A stretch of 64,000 bases of DNA, from positions 124,001 through 188,000 of the forward strand of contig JBDNIY010000009.1 in NCBI GenBank assembly GCA_041688015.1. Direction: 5' to 3'. The DNA comes from Parvibaculum sp041688015 (GTDB lineage Bacteria > Pseudomonadota > Alphaproteobacteria > Parvibaculales > Parvibaculaceae). Below are positions 27,954 through 36,248 of the stretch, in pieces (position 1 is the first letter of the stretch; every line of letters begins with the position of its first letter). A program made the position numbers and the translations under genes. Below the pieces are notes generated by a model. That model ran no database searches and was not told where the DNA came from. It saw only the letters and a list, made by a program, of their open reading frames with translations.

Positions 27954-29153
27954 ATGAGAGAAGCAGTCATCGTCTCCACCGCACGCACCGGCCTTGCAAA
28001 GTCCGGCCGCGGCGGCTTCAACAACACGCATGGCGCAGCCATGGGTGGCCATGCCATCCAGCACGCCATCGCGCGCGCCGGCATTGATCCCGCCGAAGTC
28101 GAAGACGTCGCCATGGGTTGCGGCAGCCCCGAAGGCGCCACCGGCATGAACATCGGCCGTTTGGCCGCTCTCTGGGCCGGTTGCCCCGTCACCACATCGG
28201 GTTTCACGGTCAGCCGTTTCTGCTCGTCGGGCCTCAACTCCATTGCCGTTGCGGCAGGCCGCGTCGTCAACGAAGACGTCCCGATCATGATCGGCGCTGG
28301 CGTTGAATCGATCTCGCTCGTCTCGATGGGGGGCATCAACACTAAGAACATCACGGAAGAAAAGCTGTTGGGCGAATACCCCGCGCTTTGGATGCCGATG
28401 ATCGAAACCGCCGACATCGTTGCCAAGCATTACAACATCAGCCGCGAACATCAGGACGAATATTCCCTACGCAGCCAGCAGCGCACAGCCGCCGCTCAGG
28501 CCGAAGGCAAGTTCAAGGACGAAATCGTTCCGATGAAGACCAAGATGAAGGTCGTCAACAAGGAAACGAAGGAAGAATCCTTCGTCGATTACACCGTGGA
28601 TCGCGACGAATGCAATCGCCCCGAAACCACGCTTGAAGGCCTCGCCTCGTTGAAGCCCGTGCGCGGCGAAGGCAACTTCGTCACCGCCGGCAACGCCTCG
28701 CAGCTCTCCGATGGCGCCGCCGCCGTCGTCGTCATGGAACGCAAGGAAGCTGAAAAGCGCAACCTCGCGCCGCTCGGCATCTTCCGTGGTTTTGCGGTTG
28801 CCGGTTGCGAGCCCGACGAAATGGGTATCGGTCCCGTCTTCGCTGTGCCGCGTCTGCTGGCGCGCCACGGCCTCAAGGTTGACGACATCGACCTGTGGGA
28901 ATTGAACGAAGCCTTCGCGAGCCAGTGCCTTTACGCGCGCGATCGTCTCGGCATCGACCCTGAAAAATACAACGTCAATGGCGGCTCGATCTCCATCGGC
29001 CATCCTTTCGGCATGACCGGCGCGCGTTGCACCGGCCACATCTTGCTCGAAGCTCAGCGTCGCAAGGCCGCTGGCCAGAAGCTCAAATACGGCGTCGTCA
29101 CCATGTGCATCGGCGGCGGCATGGGCGCAGCCGGTCTGTTCGAATTCGCCTAA
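27954..29153 (+). CDS. Acetyl-CoA acetyltransferase (thiolase)
   Basis: 399 residues; Cys90 in SRFCSSGLNS, His in SIGHPFGMTG, Cys in TMCIGGGMGAAG. More like the acetyl-CoA C-acetyltransferase group than the first thiolase of the window. Ribosome site CCGGAGG. Reversible 3-ketoacyl-CoA thiolysis or acetoacetyl-CoA formation. Single-gene transcript ending at a strong terminator (29207-29236). Confidence 0.9.
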   Translation: MREAVIVSTARTGLAKSGRGGFNNTHGAAMGGHAIQHAIARAGIDPAEVEDVAMGCGSPEGATGMNIGRLAALWAGCPVTTSGFTVSRFCSSGLNSIAVAAGRVVNEDVPIMIGAGVESISLVSMGGINTKNITEEKLLGEYPALWMPMIETADIVAKHYNISREHQDEYSLRSQQRTAAAQAEGKFKDEIVPMKTKMKVVNKETKEESFVDYTVDRDECNRPETTLEGLASLKPVRGEGNFVTAGNASQLSDGAAAVVVMERKEAEKRNLAPLGIFRGFAVAGCEPDEMGIGPVFAVPRLLARHGLKVDDIDLWELNEAFASQCLYARDRLGIDPEKYNVNGGSISIGHPFGMTGARCTGHILLEAQRRKAAGQKLKYGVVTMCIGGGMGAAGLFEFA

Positions 29154-29156
29154 GAC

Positions 29157-29200
29157 CTCATGCCTTGAGGAGGCGCGCTTGCGCCGTCTCGAAGGACGAC
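29157..29200 (+). repeat. Interspersed palindromic repeat, family A (copy 3)
   Basis: CTTGAGGAGGCGCG...GCGCCGTCTCGAAGGACGA form of the family, directly after the thiolase stop. Confidence 0.75.
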
Positions 29201-29206
29201 CAATCA

Positions 29207-29236
29207 GGCCCGCGGGGAAACTCGCGGGCCTTTTTT
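29207..29236 (+). terminator. Rho-independent terminator of the thiolase gene
   Basis: Perfect stem GGCCCGCG/CGCGGGCC (29207-29214 with 29223-29230), 8-nt loop, then six T. Confidence 0.92.
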
Positions 29237-29261
29237 CTGTTTCACCTAAAATAAAAGCTGT

Positions 29262-29342
29262 CATCCCGGCCTTGTGCCGGGATCCAGAACCGCAAATTCA
29301 GTGCAAGCGACACTGGACCCCGGCACAAGGCCGGGGTGACAA
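29262..29342. repeat. Interspersed palindromic repeat pair, family C (copy 1)
   Basis: Two facing arms, GTCATCCCGGCCTTGTGCCG and its near reverse complement, separated by a 25-30 nt spacer, as in BIME-like units. Confidence 0.75.
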
Positions 29343-29366
29343 TAAGAGAAAGCAGGAGAAAACCCC

Positions 29367-29804
29367 ATGCGCCATTTTGATGATTTCACAGTCGGCGAAC
29401 GTCACGACATCCCCGCCACCTACGAGATGACGGAATCCGAAATCGTCTCTTTCGCTAGTAAATGGGACCCCCAACCCTTCCACATCGACCGCGCTGCTGC
29501 CGCCAAATCCATCTACGGCACGCTGACCGCCTGCGGCACCCACATCCAAGCCGTCGTCCTCTTCCTCGCCGCCCGTCTGCCCGAAGAAACCGCCGTGCTG
29601 GGCGCGCTCGGCTATGACGAAGTCCGTTTCCATAAACCCGCCAAACTCGAGGACACATTGCGCCTCGTCATCGAGTGCATCGAGACAAAACCCTCGTCCT
29701 CCAAACCCGACCGCGGCATCGTCAAAAATCGCCACGTCCTGATGAACCAGAACAGCGAGATCGTCTTTACACAAACGACAACGCTGCTGATCAAAAGACG
29801 ATAG
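29367..29804 (+). CDS. Single-domain MaoC-like dehydratase
   Basis: 145 residues, one hotdog domain. Sequence DDFTVGERHDIPATYEMTES begins it; the catalytic-helix region reads WDPQPFHIDRAAA, with Asp and His kept as in R-hydratases and NodN/MaoC proteins. (R)-specific enoyl-CoA hydration or a related step. Family C repeat directly upstream; stands alone between a terminator and the convergent dehydrogenases. Confidence 0.85.
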   Translation: MRHFDDFTVGERHDIPATYEMTESEIVSFASKWDPQPFHIDRAAAAKSIYGTLTACGTHIQAVVLFLAARLPEETAVLGALGYDEVRFHKPAKLEDTLRLVIECIETKPSSSKPDRGIVKNRHVLMNQNSEIVFTQTTTLLIKRR

Positions 29805-29817
29805 CCCTTTGTCTTAG

Positions 29818-29851
29818 TCCCCTCCCCCCTCAAAAGGGGGAGGGCCAGTAG
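29818..29851. repeat. Interspersed palindromic repeat, family B (copy 1)
   Basis: Short hairpin CCCTCCCCCCTC / GGGGGAGGG with an AAAA loop. Confidence 0.65.
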
Positions 29852-29859
29852 CCCAACCC

Positions 29860-31062
29860 TCAAAGCCCCAGCACTAGCTTCGCCATGATGCCGCGCTGAA
29901 TTTCGTTCGATCCGCCATAGATCGAGGCCGCCCGATTGTTGAGATATTTCGGCATCGCCGTCATGCCATAGGCGGGCCCGACAGGCTCCACGTTCGACCC
30001 CGGCGCGCGCGCCGCCATTTGCTCGACATTGGCATAGTAGGCAAGCGCCTCCACCGCCAACTCGTCAATTGCTTGCGTCATCTCCGTGCCACGCGTCTTG
30101 AGCATCGAGGATGCTGGTCCCGGACTGCCCGTCCGCGCGATTTCGGCCATCACCCGATGCTCGGTCACTTCCATCGCCTTGACCGAAATTTCCACCTCGT
30201 CGAGCCTGCGCCGAAAGGCGGGCTCCTCGATCAGTCGCGCGTCCGTATCGCCATGTTCGGCCTTGGCGATTGCGCGCACTTTCTCGACGCCAACGCCAAG
30301 GGCTGCCGCGTAAGCGCCACCGCGTTCAAACTCCAGCAGATATTTTGCGACCGTCCAGCCGTCATTTTCTGGGCCGACGCGATTGGCTTTGGGCACGCGC
30401 ACATCATCAAAGAACACTTGGTTCACTTCATGCTCGCCCGCCAGCGTGATGATCGGCTCGACCTTGAGGCCGGGCGTGTCCATCTCAAGCAGAATAAACG
30501 TGATGCCCTGTTGCGGCTTGCCTTCTGTGCTGGTGCGCACAAGGCAAAACATGCGATTGGCAAAATGCGCATGCGTCGTCCATATCTTCGAGCCGTTCAG
30601 CACATAGTCGTCACCGTCGCTCACCGCACGCAATTGCAGCGAGGCAAGGTCGGACCCTGAGCCGGGTTCAGAATAGCCCTGACACCAATAGTCTTCGCCC
30701 GCCAGCATCCGCGGCAGAAAAAAATCTTTCTGCTCTTGCGTGCCATATTTCATCAACACAGGCGCACACATGCGCAAGCCCATGGGCGAAAGATGCGGTG
30801 TGCCATAGCGCGCGCATTCCGACGACCAGATATATTTTTGCATGTCGCTCCAGCCGGTGCCGCCATATTCAACCGGCCAGTTCGGCGCGACCCAGCCCTT
30901 CTTGTGCAAGATTTTTTGCCACTTCAAGTTCCACTCTTTATCCGTGAAAACGCTGGTGGTCAGCGAGCCTGCGTCTTTCAATTTGGGTGTCAGATTGTCA
31001 TCGAGAAATTGCCGCACCTCGTCGCGAAATGCCGCGTCCGCGCCCGTGAAATGAAGGTCCAT
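29860..31062 (-). CDS. Acyl-CoA dehydrogenase
   Basis: 400 residues from ATG 31062 (GGCGGAAA ahead); the longer frame from 31119 reads through repeat DNA. Middle domain GYSEPGSGSDLASLQ, C-terminus SIYGGSNEIQRGIMAK, with Gly at the usual catalytic position. The Glu in LEFERG (helix G) should act as base, as in isovaleryl/long-chain enzymes. Closest in the window to the gene 31251-32462 and on the same strand: a tandem duplication, now divided by family B repeats. Substrate unknown. Confidence 0.88.
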   Translation of the reverse strand: MDLHFTGADAAFRDEVRQFLDDNLTPKLKDAGSLTTSVFTDKEWNLKWQKILHKKGWVAPNWPVEYGGTGWSDMQKYIWSSECARYGTPHLSPMGLRMCAPVLMKYGTQEQKDFFLPRMLAGEDYWCQGYSEPGSGSDLASLQLRAVSDGDDYVLNGSKIWTTHAHFANRMFCLVRTSTEGKPQQGITFILLEMDTPGLKVEPIITLAGEHEVNQVFFDDVRVPKANRVGPENDGWTVAKYLLEFERGGAYAAALGVGVEKVRAIAKAEHGDTDARLIEEPAFRRRLDEVEISVKAMEVTEHRVMAEIARTGSPGPASSMLKTRGTEMTQAIDELAVEALAYYANVEQMAARAPGSNVEPVGPAYGMTAMPKYLNNRAASIYGGSNEIQRGIMAKLVLGL

Positions 31063-31100
31063 AGGTTTCCGCCTGTTTTGAAGTGTGTTGCTGCGTTGAG

Positions 31101-31249
31101 CCTTTCCCCTCCACACCAATCCTTTTTGCGCCTACGCGCAATGTGAGGGGGAGGGCTAAGGTGGGGGGCTTCTTCGCAAAACCTCTACCGTCATACACCC
31201 CCTCTAGCCCTCCCCCCTCAAAAGGGGGAGGGTTGGGAGGGTGAGGACC
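31101..31249. repeat. Interspersed palindromic repeat array, family B (copy 2, two units)
   Basis: Two inverted C-rich/G-rich units flanking a CTTCTTCGCAAAA stretch, filling the gap between the two acyl-CoA dehydrogenase genes. Confidence 0.7.
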
Positions 31250-31250
31250 A

Positions 31251-32462
31251 TCAAAGCCCCAGCACAGCCTTCGCCATGATGTTGCGCTGAACCTCGTTCG
31301 AGCCGCCAAAAATCGACGAGGCCCGCGTGTTGAGATATTTAGGCATGACCATCAATGTGTGGTCAGGCCCAACCGGCGCGACATTGGAGCCCCATGTGCG
31401 AGCCTCCATCACGTCCGGTTCGGCGTAAAAGGCAATCGCCTCAACGCCAAGCTCGGTAATCTTCTGGCTCGTATCCGCGCCGCGCAGCTTGATGATCGAG
31501 GCCGCAGCGCCGGGGTTCTGCCCGTTGGACAATGACGCCATGATGCGATGCTCAGTAAATTCCACCGCCGTCACTTCCACATCCGTCTCGTCGATCTTGC
31601 GGCGGAAGGCTGGATCATCGATCAGGCGTGTGCCGTCGCTGCTATGTTCAGTGCCCGCCACCACTTTCAGCTTGTTGAGCGAGTTGCGCAGGTTGGCGCC
31701 ATGCGCTGCCCCGCCGCGTTCAAACTCCAGCAGATATTTGGCCACCGTCCAGCCGTTGTTTTCCGCGCCAACCAGATTTTTTTTGGGCACGCGTACATCG
31801 TCAAAGAACACCTGATTGACCTCATGGTCGCCCGCCAGCGTGATGATCGGGTCCACCTTGATGCCCTTGGCATGAAAGTCATCGATCAAAATAAAGCTGA
31901 TGCCTTGCTGCTTCTTTTCAGCGTTGGGGTTGGTGCGCACAAGGCAGAACATCTTGTTGGATTGATGTGCGCCCGTGGTCCAGAGCTTCGTGCCGTTGAT
32001 CACATAGTCATCGCCGTCCAGCACCGCCTTGCATTGTAGGGATGCCAAGTCCGAGCCCGAACCGGGTTCTGAATAGCCCTGACACCACCAGTCTTCGCCG
32101 TCCAGAATACGCGGCAGATAATAAGCCTGCTGTTCCTTCGTGCCGTGGCCCATCAGCGTCGGGCCAACCATTGAGAGACCCATGTTCGAGCTCGCAGGCG
32201 CACCCGCAGCGGCGCATTCCGAGGCCCAGAGGAAACGCTGCATCACGGTCCAGCCCGTGCCACCAAATTCTTTGGGCCAGCTTGGGGCCGCCCAGCCGCG
32301 CGCATTGAGGCGGCGCAGCCATTCCACGCGCAAATCCTGATCCGACAGAATGCCCGGTGTCAGGCGCGCATGCGCCTTTAACTCGTCACTCAGATTGTCA
32401 TTGAGAAAAGCCCGCACTTCGTCACGAAACGCGACATCCTCTGACCGCATGGCAAGGTCCAT
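31251..32462 (-). CDS. Acyl-CoA dehydrogenase
   Basis: 403 residues. Same type as 29860-31062: GYSEPGSGSDLASLQ, LEFERGG helix-G Glu, SIFGGSNEVQRNIMAK end. Likely to act on a branched or long-chain acyl-CoA, perhaps as a heteromer with its paralogue (an inference from tandem alpha/beta-type acyl-CoA dehydrogenases in actinobacteria and some alphaproteobacteria). Confidence 0.88.
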   Translation of the reverse strand: MDLAMRSEDVAFRDEVRAFLNDNLSDELKAHARLTPGILSDQDLRVEWLRRLNARGWAAPSWPKEFGGTGWTVMQRFLWASECAAAGAPASSNMGLSMVGPTLMGHGTKEQQAYYLPRILDGEDWWCQGYSEPGSGSDLASLQCKAVLDGDDYVINGTKLWTTGAHQSNKMFCLVRTNPNAEKKQQGISFILIDDFHAKGIKVDPIITLAGDHEVNQVFFDDVRVPKKNLVGAENNGWTVAKYLLEFERGGAAHGANLRNSLNKLKVVAGTEHSSDGTRLIDDPAFRRKIDETDVEVTAVEFTEHRIMASLSNGQNPGAAASIIKLRGADTSQKITELGVEAIAFYAEPDVMEARTWGSNVAPVGPDHTLMVMPKYLNTRASSIFGGSNEVQRNIMAKAVLGL

Positions 32463-32729
32463 TGTATTCTCCCTATTTTAGGCTCGGACGTTCTTCGGAC
32501 GCCGTAATGATTGGCACCTTGGCGGTGCTTTATCCTACAGTATAACCGCGCTGCCATGTCGGTCTATGACTTTACACTTTTCTCATCGCTTGCCACCAGC
32601 CGGGCTCGCCATCGGTCTGGCCGGTTGCGGTTCGTGTTATTTGTTGCCTCATCGTCCCAAATTCTGCACTCCAGCCCAACCGCACCTCAAACCCAACAGC
32701 ACCTCAAAAAAAGAGTCTTCAGACCTCGC

Positions 32730-34571
32730 ATGGATCTCGCCAACCACATCATCCTCATTTCTGCTGCGCTGATTACCTTTTCCATTTTTGCAGGTGTCTT
32801 GTCGTCGCGCATCGGCGCGCCCTTGCTGCTGGTTTTCTTGGCTTTTGGCATGTTGGCAGGCCAGGACGGCATCGGCGGTATCGATTTTCAGGATTTCCGC
32901 CTCGCTTATCTTGCAGGCTCGCTCTCGCTCGCTGTCATCCTGTTCGATGGCGGTCGGCGCACCTCGCGTGATGCCTTTGGCCGGGCTCTGTCGCCCGCGC
33001 TAGTGCTTGCCACGTTCGGTGTCCTCATAACGTCGGGCATCACCGGCGCTGCGGCCCATTTTGTGCTTGGCTATGACTGGCTCCATTCGATGCTGATCGG
33101 TGCCATTGTCGGGCCGACCGATGCGGCGGCTGTCTTCTTGCTGCTGCATCTGCGCGGCCTTCGCCTGCGGCCGCGTGTCGGCAACACACTGGAAGTCGAA
33201 TCCGGCATCAACGACCCCATGTCGATCTTCCTCACCATAACGCTCGTCAACCTCATTGCCTATGACCTGCCCAGTGGCAACATAGGCGACATCACATGGA
33301 CGCTCATTTTTCAGTTCTTTGTGGATTTCGTGCGCCAGATGGGCGGCGGCATCATTTTGGGCCTCATCGGCGGCCAGATTGTGCTGCGTGCCGTCAATCG
33401 GTTGAAATTTTCGCCCGGCATCTATCCGATCTTGGCCCTTGCCCTTGCGCTCGTCGTCTTTGCGATTGCCCAGACCCTTCAAACGTCAGGTTTCCTTGCG
33501 ATCTATCTGGTGGGCACAACTCTGGGCAACAACCCGCATCGAGCCGCCTCTGAGATCAGCCGTTTCTTTGATGGCCTGTCTTGGCTTGCCCAGATCACCA
33601 TGTTCTTGCTGATGGGCCTTCTTGTCACGCCCTCAAAGCTCGTTCCCATTCTTATTCCCGCGCTCATCATTGCAGCCGTGCTGATCTTTGTGGCGCGCCC
33701 CATCGCGGTGGTGTTGTCGATCTTCCCGATGAAGTACAAGCCGCGCGAAGTAACGTTCATTTCATGGGTCGGTTTGCGCGGTGCGGTCCCGATCTTTCTG
33801 GCCACCATTCCCGTCATCGGTCATATCGACCATGCCGAAACAATTTTCGGGGTTGCCTTTATTTGTGTGTTGGTTTCGCTCATCGTGCAGGGGTGGACCA
33901 TTTCACCGGCGGCGCGTGCCGCTGGCGTTGACATGCCGCCGCGCCCTCAGCCGCGCCTGCGGGTCGATATCGAATTGCCTGCAGGGATTGATCGCACGGT
34001 CGTCGCCTATACCGTTGACCCGATGAGCCTGATTGCCCGACGACGTATGCGGCGTATGCCCACATTAGCTCCCGGCACCGAGATCATTTCCGTCATGCGT
34101 GATGGGCAGACGCTGAACAAAGTGCCCACAGACGGGCTTTTAACCGGCGATGTGGTTATGCTTGTCACCAGCACAGCAGATCTCCTTCAACTGGATCGCC
34201 TTTTTGGGGCCCGCAAGCTGCGTGTGAAGTCGCGCGAGATTGGTTCGATTGATTTTACGTTGAGTGCGGGGGCCAACGCCGGCGAGGTCGCCGACATCTA
34301 CGGTTTTCAGGTGACGCCGCATGAGCGCGACCTGACGCTTGCTGCCGTCATGCATGCGCGCCTTGGCGCCGTCATTACCGCCGGTGCGCGTGTTCGCGCG
34401 GGCACGGTCGATCTGGTGGCGCTTTCAACAGGTGAGTATGACACGCCCAAAAGCATCGGCCTCGATCTTGATCCGCCGCCACCGCAAAAGGCGATCAGGC
34501 TGTTGAAGCTCCGCATCGATGAAGGCATCCGCTCGATCCGCGAGTTGTTCCTCACCGACACAAAAAATTAA
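32730..34571 (+). CDS. CvrA/NhaP2-type potassium/proton antiporter
   Basis: 613 residues from ATG 32730; an upstream extension to 32511 is open but lacks family similarity and a ribosome site. About 12 membrane segments (from residue 8 to about 395) form the CPA1-type exchanger, with VILFDGGRR, GPTDAAAVF and EVESGINDPMS motifs around the ion-binding Asp residues. A cytoplasmic RCK_C/TrkA_C-like domain follows (about 420-500), and the last 100 residues resemble the CorC/HlyC-associated domain. Exports K+ in exchange for H+ and helps with osmotic or alkaline stress. Confidence 0.88.
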   Translation: MDLANHIILISAALITFSIFAGVLSSRIGAPLLLVFLAFGMLAGQDGIGGIDFQDFRLAYLAGSLSLAVILFDGGRRTSRDAFGRALSPALVLATFGVLITSGITGAAAHFVLGYDWLHSMLIGAIVGPTDAAAVFLLLHLRGLRLRPRVGNTLEVESGINDPMSIFLTITLVNLIAYDLPSGNIGDITWTLIFQFFVDFVRQMGGGIILGLIGGQIVLRAVNRLKFSPGIYPILALALALVVFAIAQTLQTSGFLAIYLVGTTLGNNPHRAASEISRFFDGLSWLAQITMFLLMGLLVTPSKLVPILIPALIIAAVLIFVARPIAVVLSIFPMKYKPREVTFISWVGLRGAVPIFLATIPVIGHIDHAETIFGVAFICVLVSLIVQGWTISPAARAAGVDMPPRPQPRLRVDIELPAGIDRTVVAYTVDPMSLIARRRMRRMPTLAPGTEIISVMRDGQTLNKVPTDGLLTGDVVMLVTSTADLLQLDRLFGARKLRVKSREIGSIDFTLSAGANAGEVADIYGFQVTPHERDLTLAAVMHARLGAVITAGARVRAGTVDLVALSTGEYDTPKSIGLDLDPPPPQKAIRLLKLRIDEGIRSIRELFLTDTKN

Positions 34572-34611
34572 ACCCGAAACCACGACTGAAAACCTAAAAA
34601 GGAGACGACAC

Positions 34612-35382
34612 ATGGACCTCGCTCTGAAAGGCAAGAAAGCCCTCATCACGGGTGCCACACGCGGCATCGGACGCGCCATCGCTGAAACGCTTGCTGCGGA
34701 AGGGGCTGACCTCGCCATCTGCGCGCGCAACCCCGATCAGGTGGCCGAAACCGTCGCCGCGCTGAAAAAGAAAGGCGTCAACGTCGTCGGTGGCGTCGTC
34801 GATATCGCTGACGGGGACGCTTTGAAAAAATGGATTGCCGAAGCCGGAAAAACGCTTGGCGGCCTCGACATCGTTGTCGCCAACGCCTCCGCGCTCGCTC
34901 AAGGCAACGGCGAGGACGCTTGGCGCGCTTGCTTTGAAATCGACGTCATGGCTGCGCGCAATCTCTGCGAAGCCGCACTTCCTTTCCTCGAAAAGTCAGC
35001 CGCCGCCAACGGCGACGCCTCTGCTGTCATCATCTCTTCGATTTCGGCGGCTGAAGCCGAAAGCGCTGGGGCCTATGGCGCGCTGAAGGCGGCTCAAATT
35101 CATCTGGCCAAGGGTCTGGCCAAAGAACATGCGGGCAAGCACGTCCGCTTCAACACGGTCTCGCCCGGTACGGTCTATTTCAAAGGTGGTGTCTGGAACA
35201 TGGTCGAAGAACACATGCCCGACATGTTCAAAGCAACGATGAAAAGAAACCCGATGGGCCGCATGGCCACGCCCCAAGACATCGCCAATGCCACAGTGTT
35301 TCTTGCGTCTCCGGCATCCAGCTTCACCACCGGCATCAACATGATCGTCGACGGCGCCATCTCCCGCCGCGTGAACTTCTGA
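34612..35382 (+). CDS. Short-chain dehydrogenase/reductase
   Basis: 256 residues from ATG 34612 with an AAAAGGAG ribosome site. ITGATRGIGRAIAETL coenzyme motif, VANASA (NNAG equivalent), SSISAAEAESAGAYGALK with Tyr and Lys of the catalytic set, C-terminal SSFTTGINMIVDG. Classical NAD(P) SDR. Substrate unknown. Located 40 bp after the antiporter gene, but a joint role is not evident. Confidence 0.87.
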   Translation: MDLALKGKKALITGATRGIGRAIAETLAAEGADLAICARNPDQVAETVAALKKKGVNVVGGVVDIADGDALKKWIAEAGKTLGGLDIVVANASALAQGNGEDAWRACFEIDVMAARNLCEAALPFLEKSAAANGDASAVIISSISAAEAESAGAYGALKAAQIHLAKGLAKEHAGKHVRFNTVSPGTVYFKGGVWNMVEEHMPDMFKATMKRNPMGRMATPQDIANATVFLASPASSFTTGINMIVDGAISRRVNF

Positions 35383-35390
35383 TCCCTTTA

Positions 35391-35446
35391 TTCCCTCCCC
35401 CCTTGAGGGGGAGGGCTAGGGAGGGGGGTACATCTTCGCAAAAACG
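35391..35446. repeat. Interspersed palindromic repeat, family B (copy 3)
   Basis: CCCTCCCCCCTTGAGGGGGA hairpin core, then GGGCTAGGGAGGGGGG and the family tail ATCTTCGCAAAAA. Confidence 0.75.
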
Positions 35447-35491
35447 TCATGCCCCGGCCCACCTTTAATGAAAGGAGGCGGGGCATCCACC

Positions 35492-36184
35492 TCACGCCGC
35501 CAGCCCCATCCACCGCCGCATCACCTCGCGCGCAAACGCCTGCGCCGCAGGCAGCCTCTCGATATGCGCCGCCGCGATCAAAGCCTCCACCTGCGCGTCC
35601 TTCGCTTGCGTCCGCTGCTTGAGCCACTGCGCCGTCGTCGCCGCCGTCATCTCCAGATGAAACTGAAACCCGTAAGATTTTGTGCCCAGCCGAAACGCTT
35701 GATTGGGGCATTTCTCCCGCGTCGCCAGCCGCACCGCGCCATCGGGCAGATCAAACGTATCGCCATGCCACTGCATGATGGCGTGCTCTTGCGCCATGCC
35801 TCGCAACAGCGGATCAGCGCTGGCGGCTGCCTCCCATGTTTGCGGCAGAAACCCCCATTCCTCAAAACCCATCTTGTAAACAGCACCGCCAAAGGCGCTC
35901 GCCAGCATCTGCGCCCCCAGACACACGCCCATGATCGGCTTATCGGCTGCATGAAACGCCCGCATCAGCGCTCGCGTATCCTCGATGAATGGATATTCCG
36001 TATCCTGATAAACCCCCATGATGCCGCCCATCACAACGAGCCCGTCATAGCCATCGGGCGAGACGGGCACAGGTTCATCGACAAAAGTGCGCACAATCGT
36101 ATGTGTGGCCCCTCGCGCGTTTGCTTCCTCCAGCAACACACCGGGCCCAGAACTTTCTTCATTGACGAGATAGAGGATGTTCAT
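35492..36184 (-). CDS. Class I glutamine amidotransferase-like protein
   Basis: 230 residues. Nucleophile Cys in MGVCLGAQMLA and the His-x-Glu pair in GFQFHLEM form the complete GATase triad, with a short MGGIMGVYQ oxyanion strand. Stand-alone GATases of this type (GuaA-like class) release ammonia from glutamine or hydrolyse gamma-glutamyl compounds. The synthase partner is not next to it. Its start faces the reverse transcriptase gene at 65 bp, so both promoters must lie in this short gap. Confidence 0.85.
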   Translation of the reverse strand: MNILYLVNEESSGPGVLLEEANARGATHTIVRTFVDEPVPVSPDGYDGLVVMGGIMGVYQDTEYPFIEDTRALMRAFHAADKPIMGVCLGAQMLASAFGGAVYKMGFEEWGFLPQTWEAAASADPLLRGMAQEHAIMQWHGDTFDLPDGAVRLATREKCPNQAFRLGTKSYGFQFHLEMTAATTAQWLKQRTQAKDAQVEALIAAAHIERLPAAQAFAREVMRRWMGLAA

Positions 36185-36248
36185 GAACTAATATATTGTG
36201 TACACAGAATGGATCGTGTCGTTGATGGAAGCATTGTGGAAATGAAAA

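Noticed and set aside
32511..32729. N-terminal extension of the CvrA-like protein, and a sigma-54-like TTGGCAC site at 32514
   Set aside because: Extension has no ribosome site or similarity; the -12 element of a sigma-54 promoter is absent.
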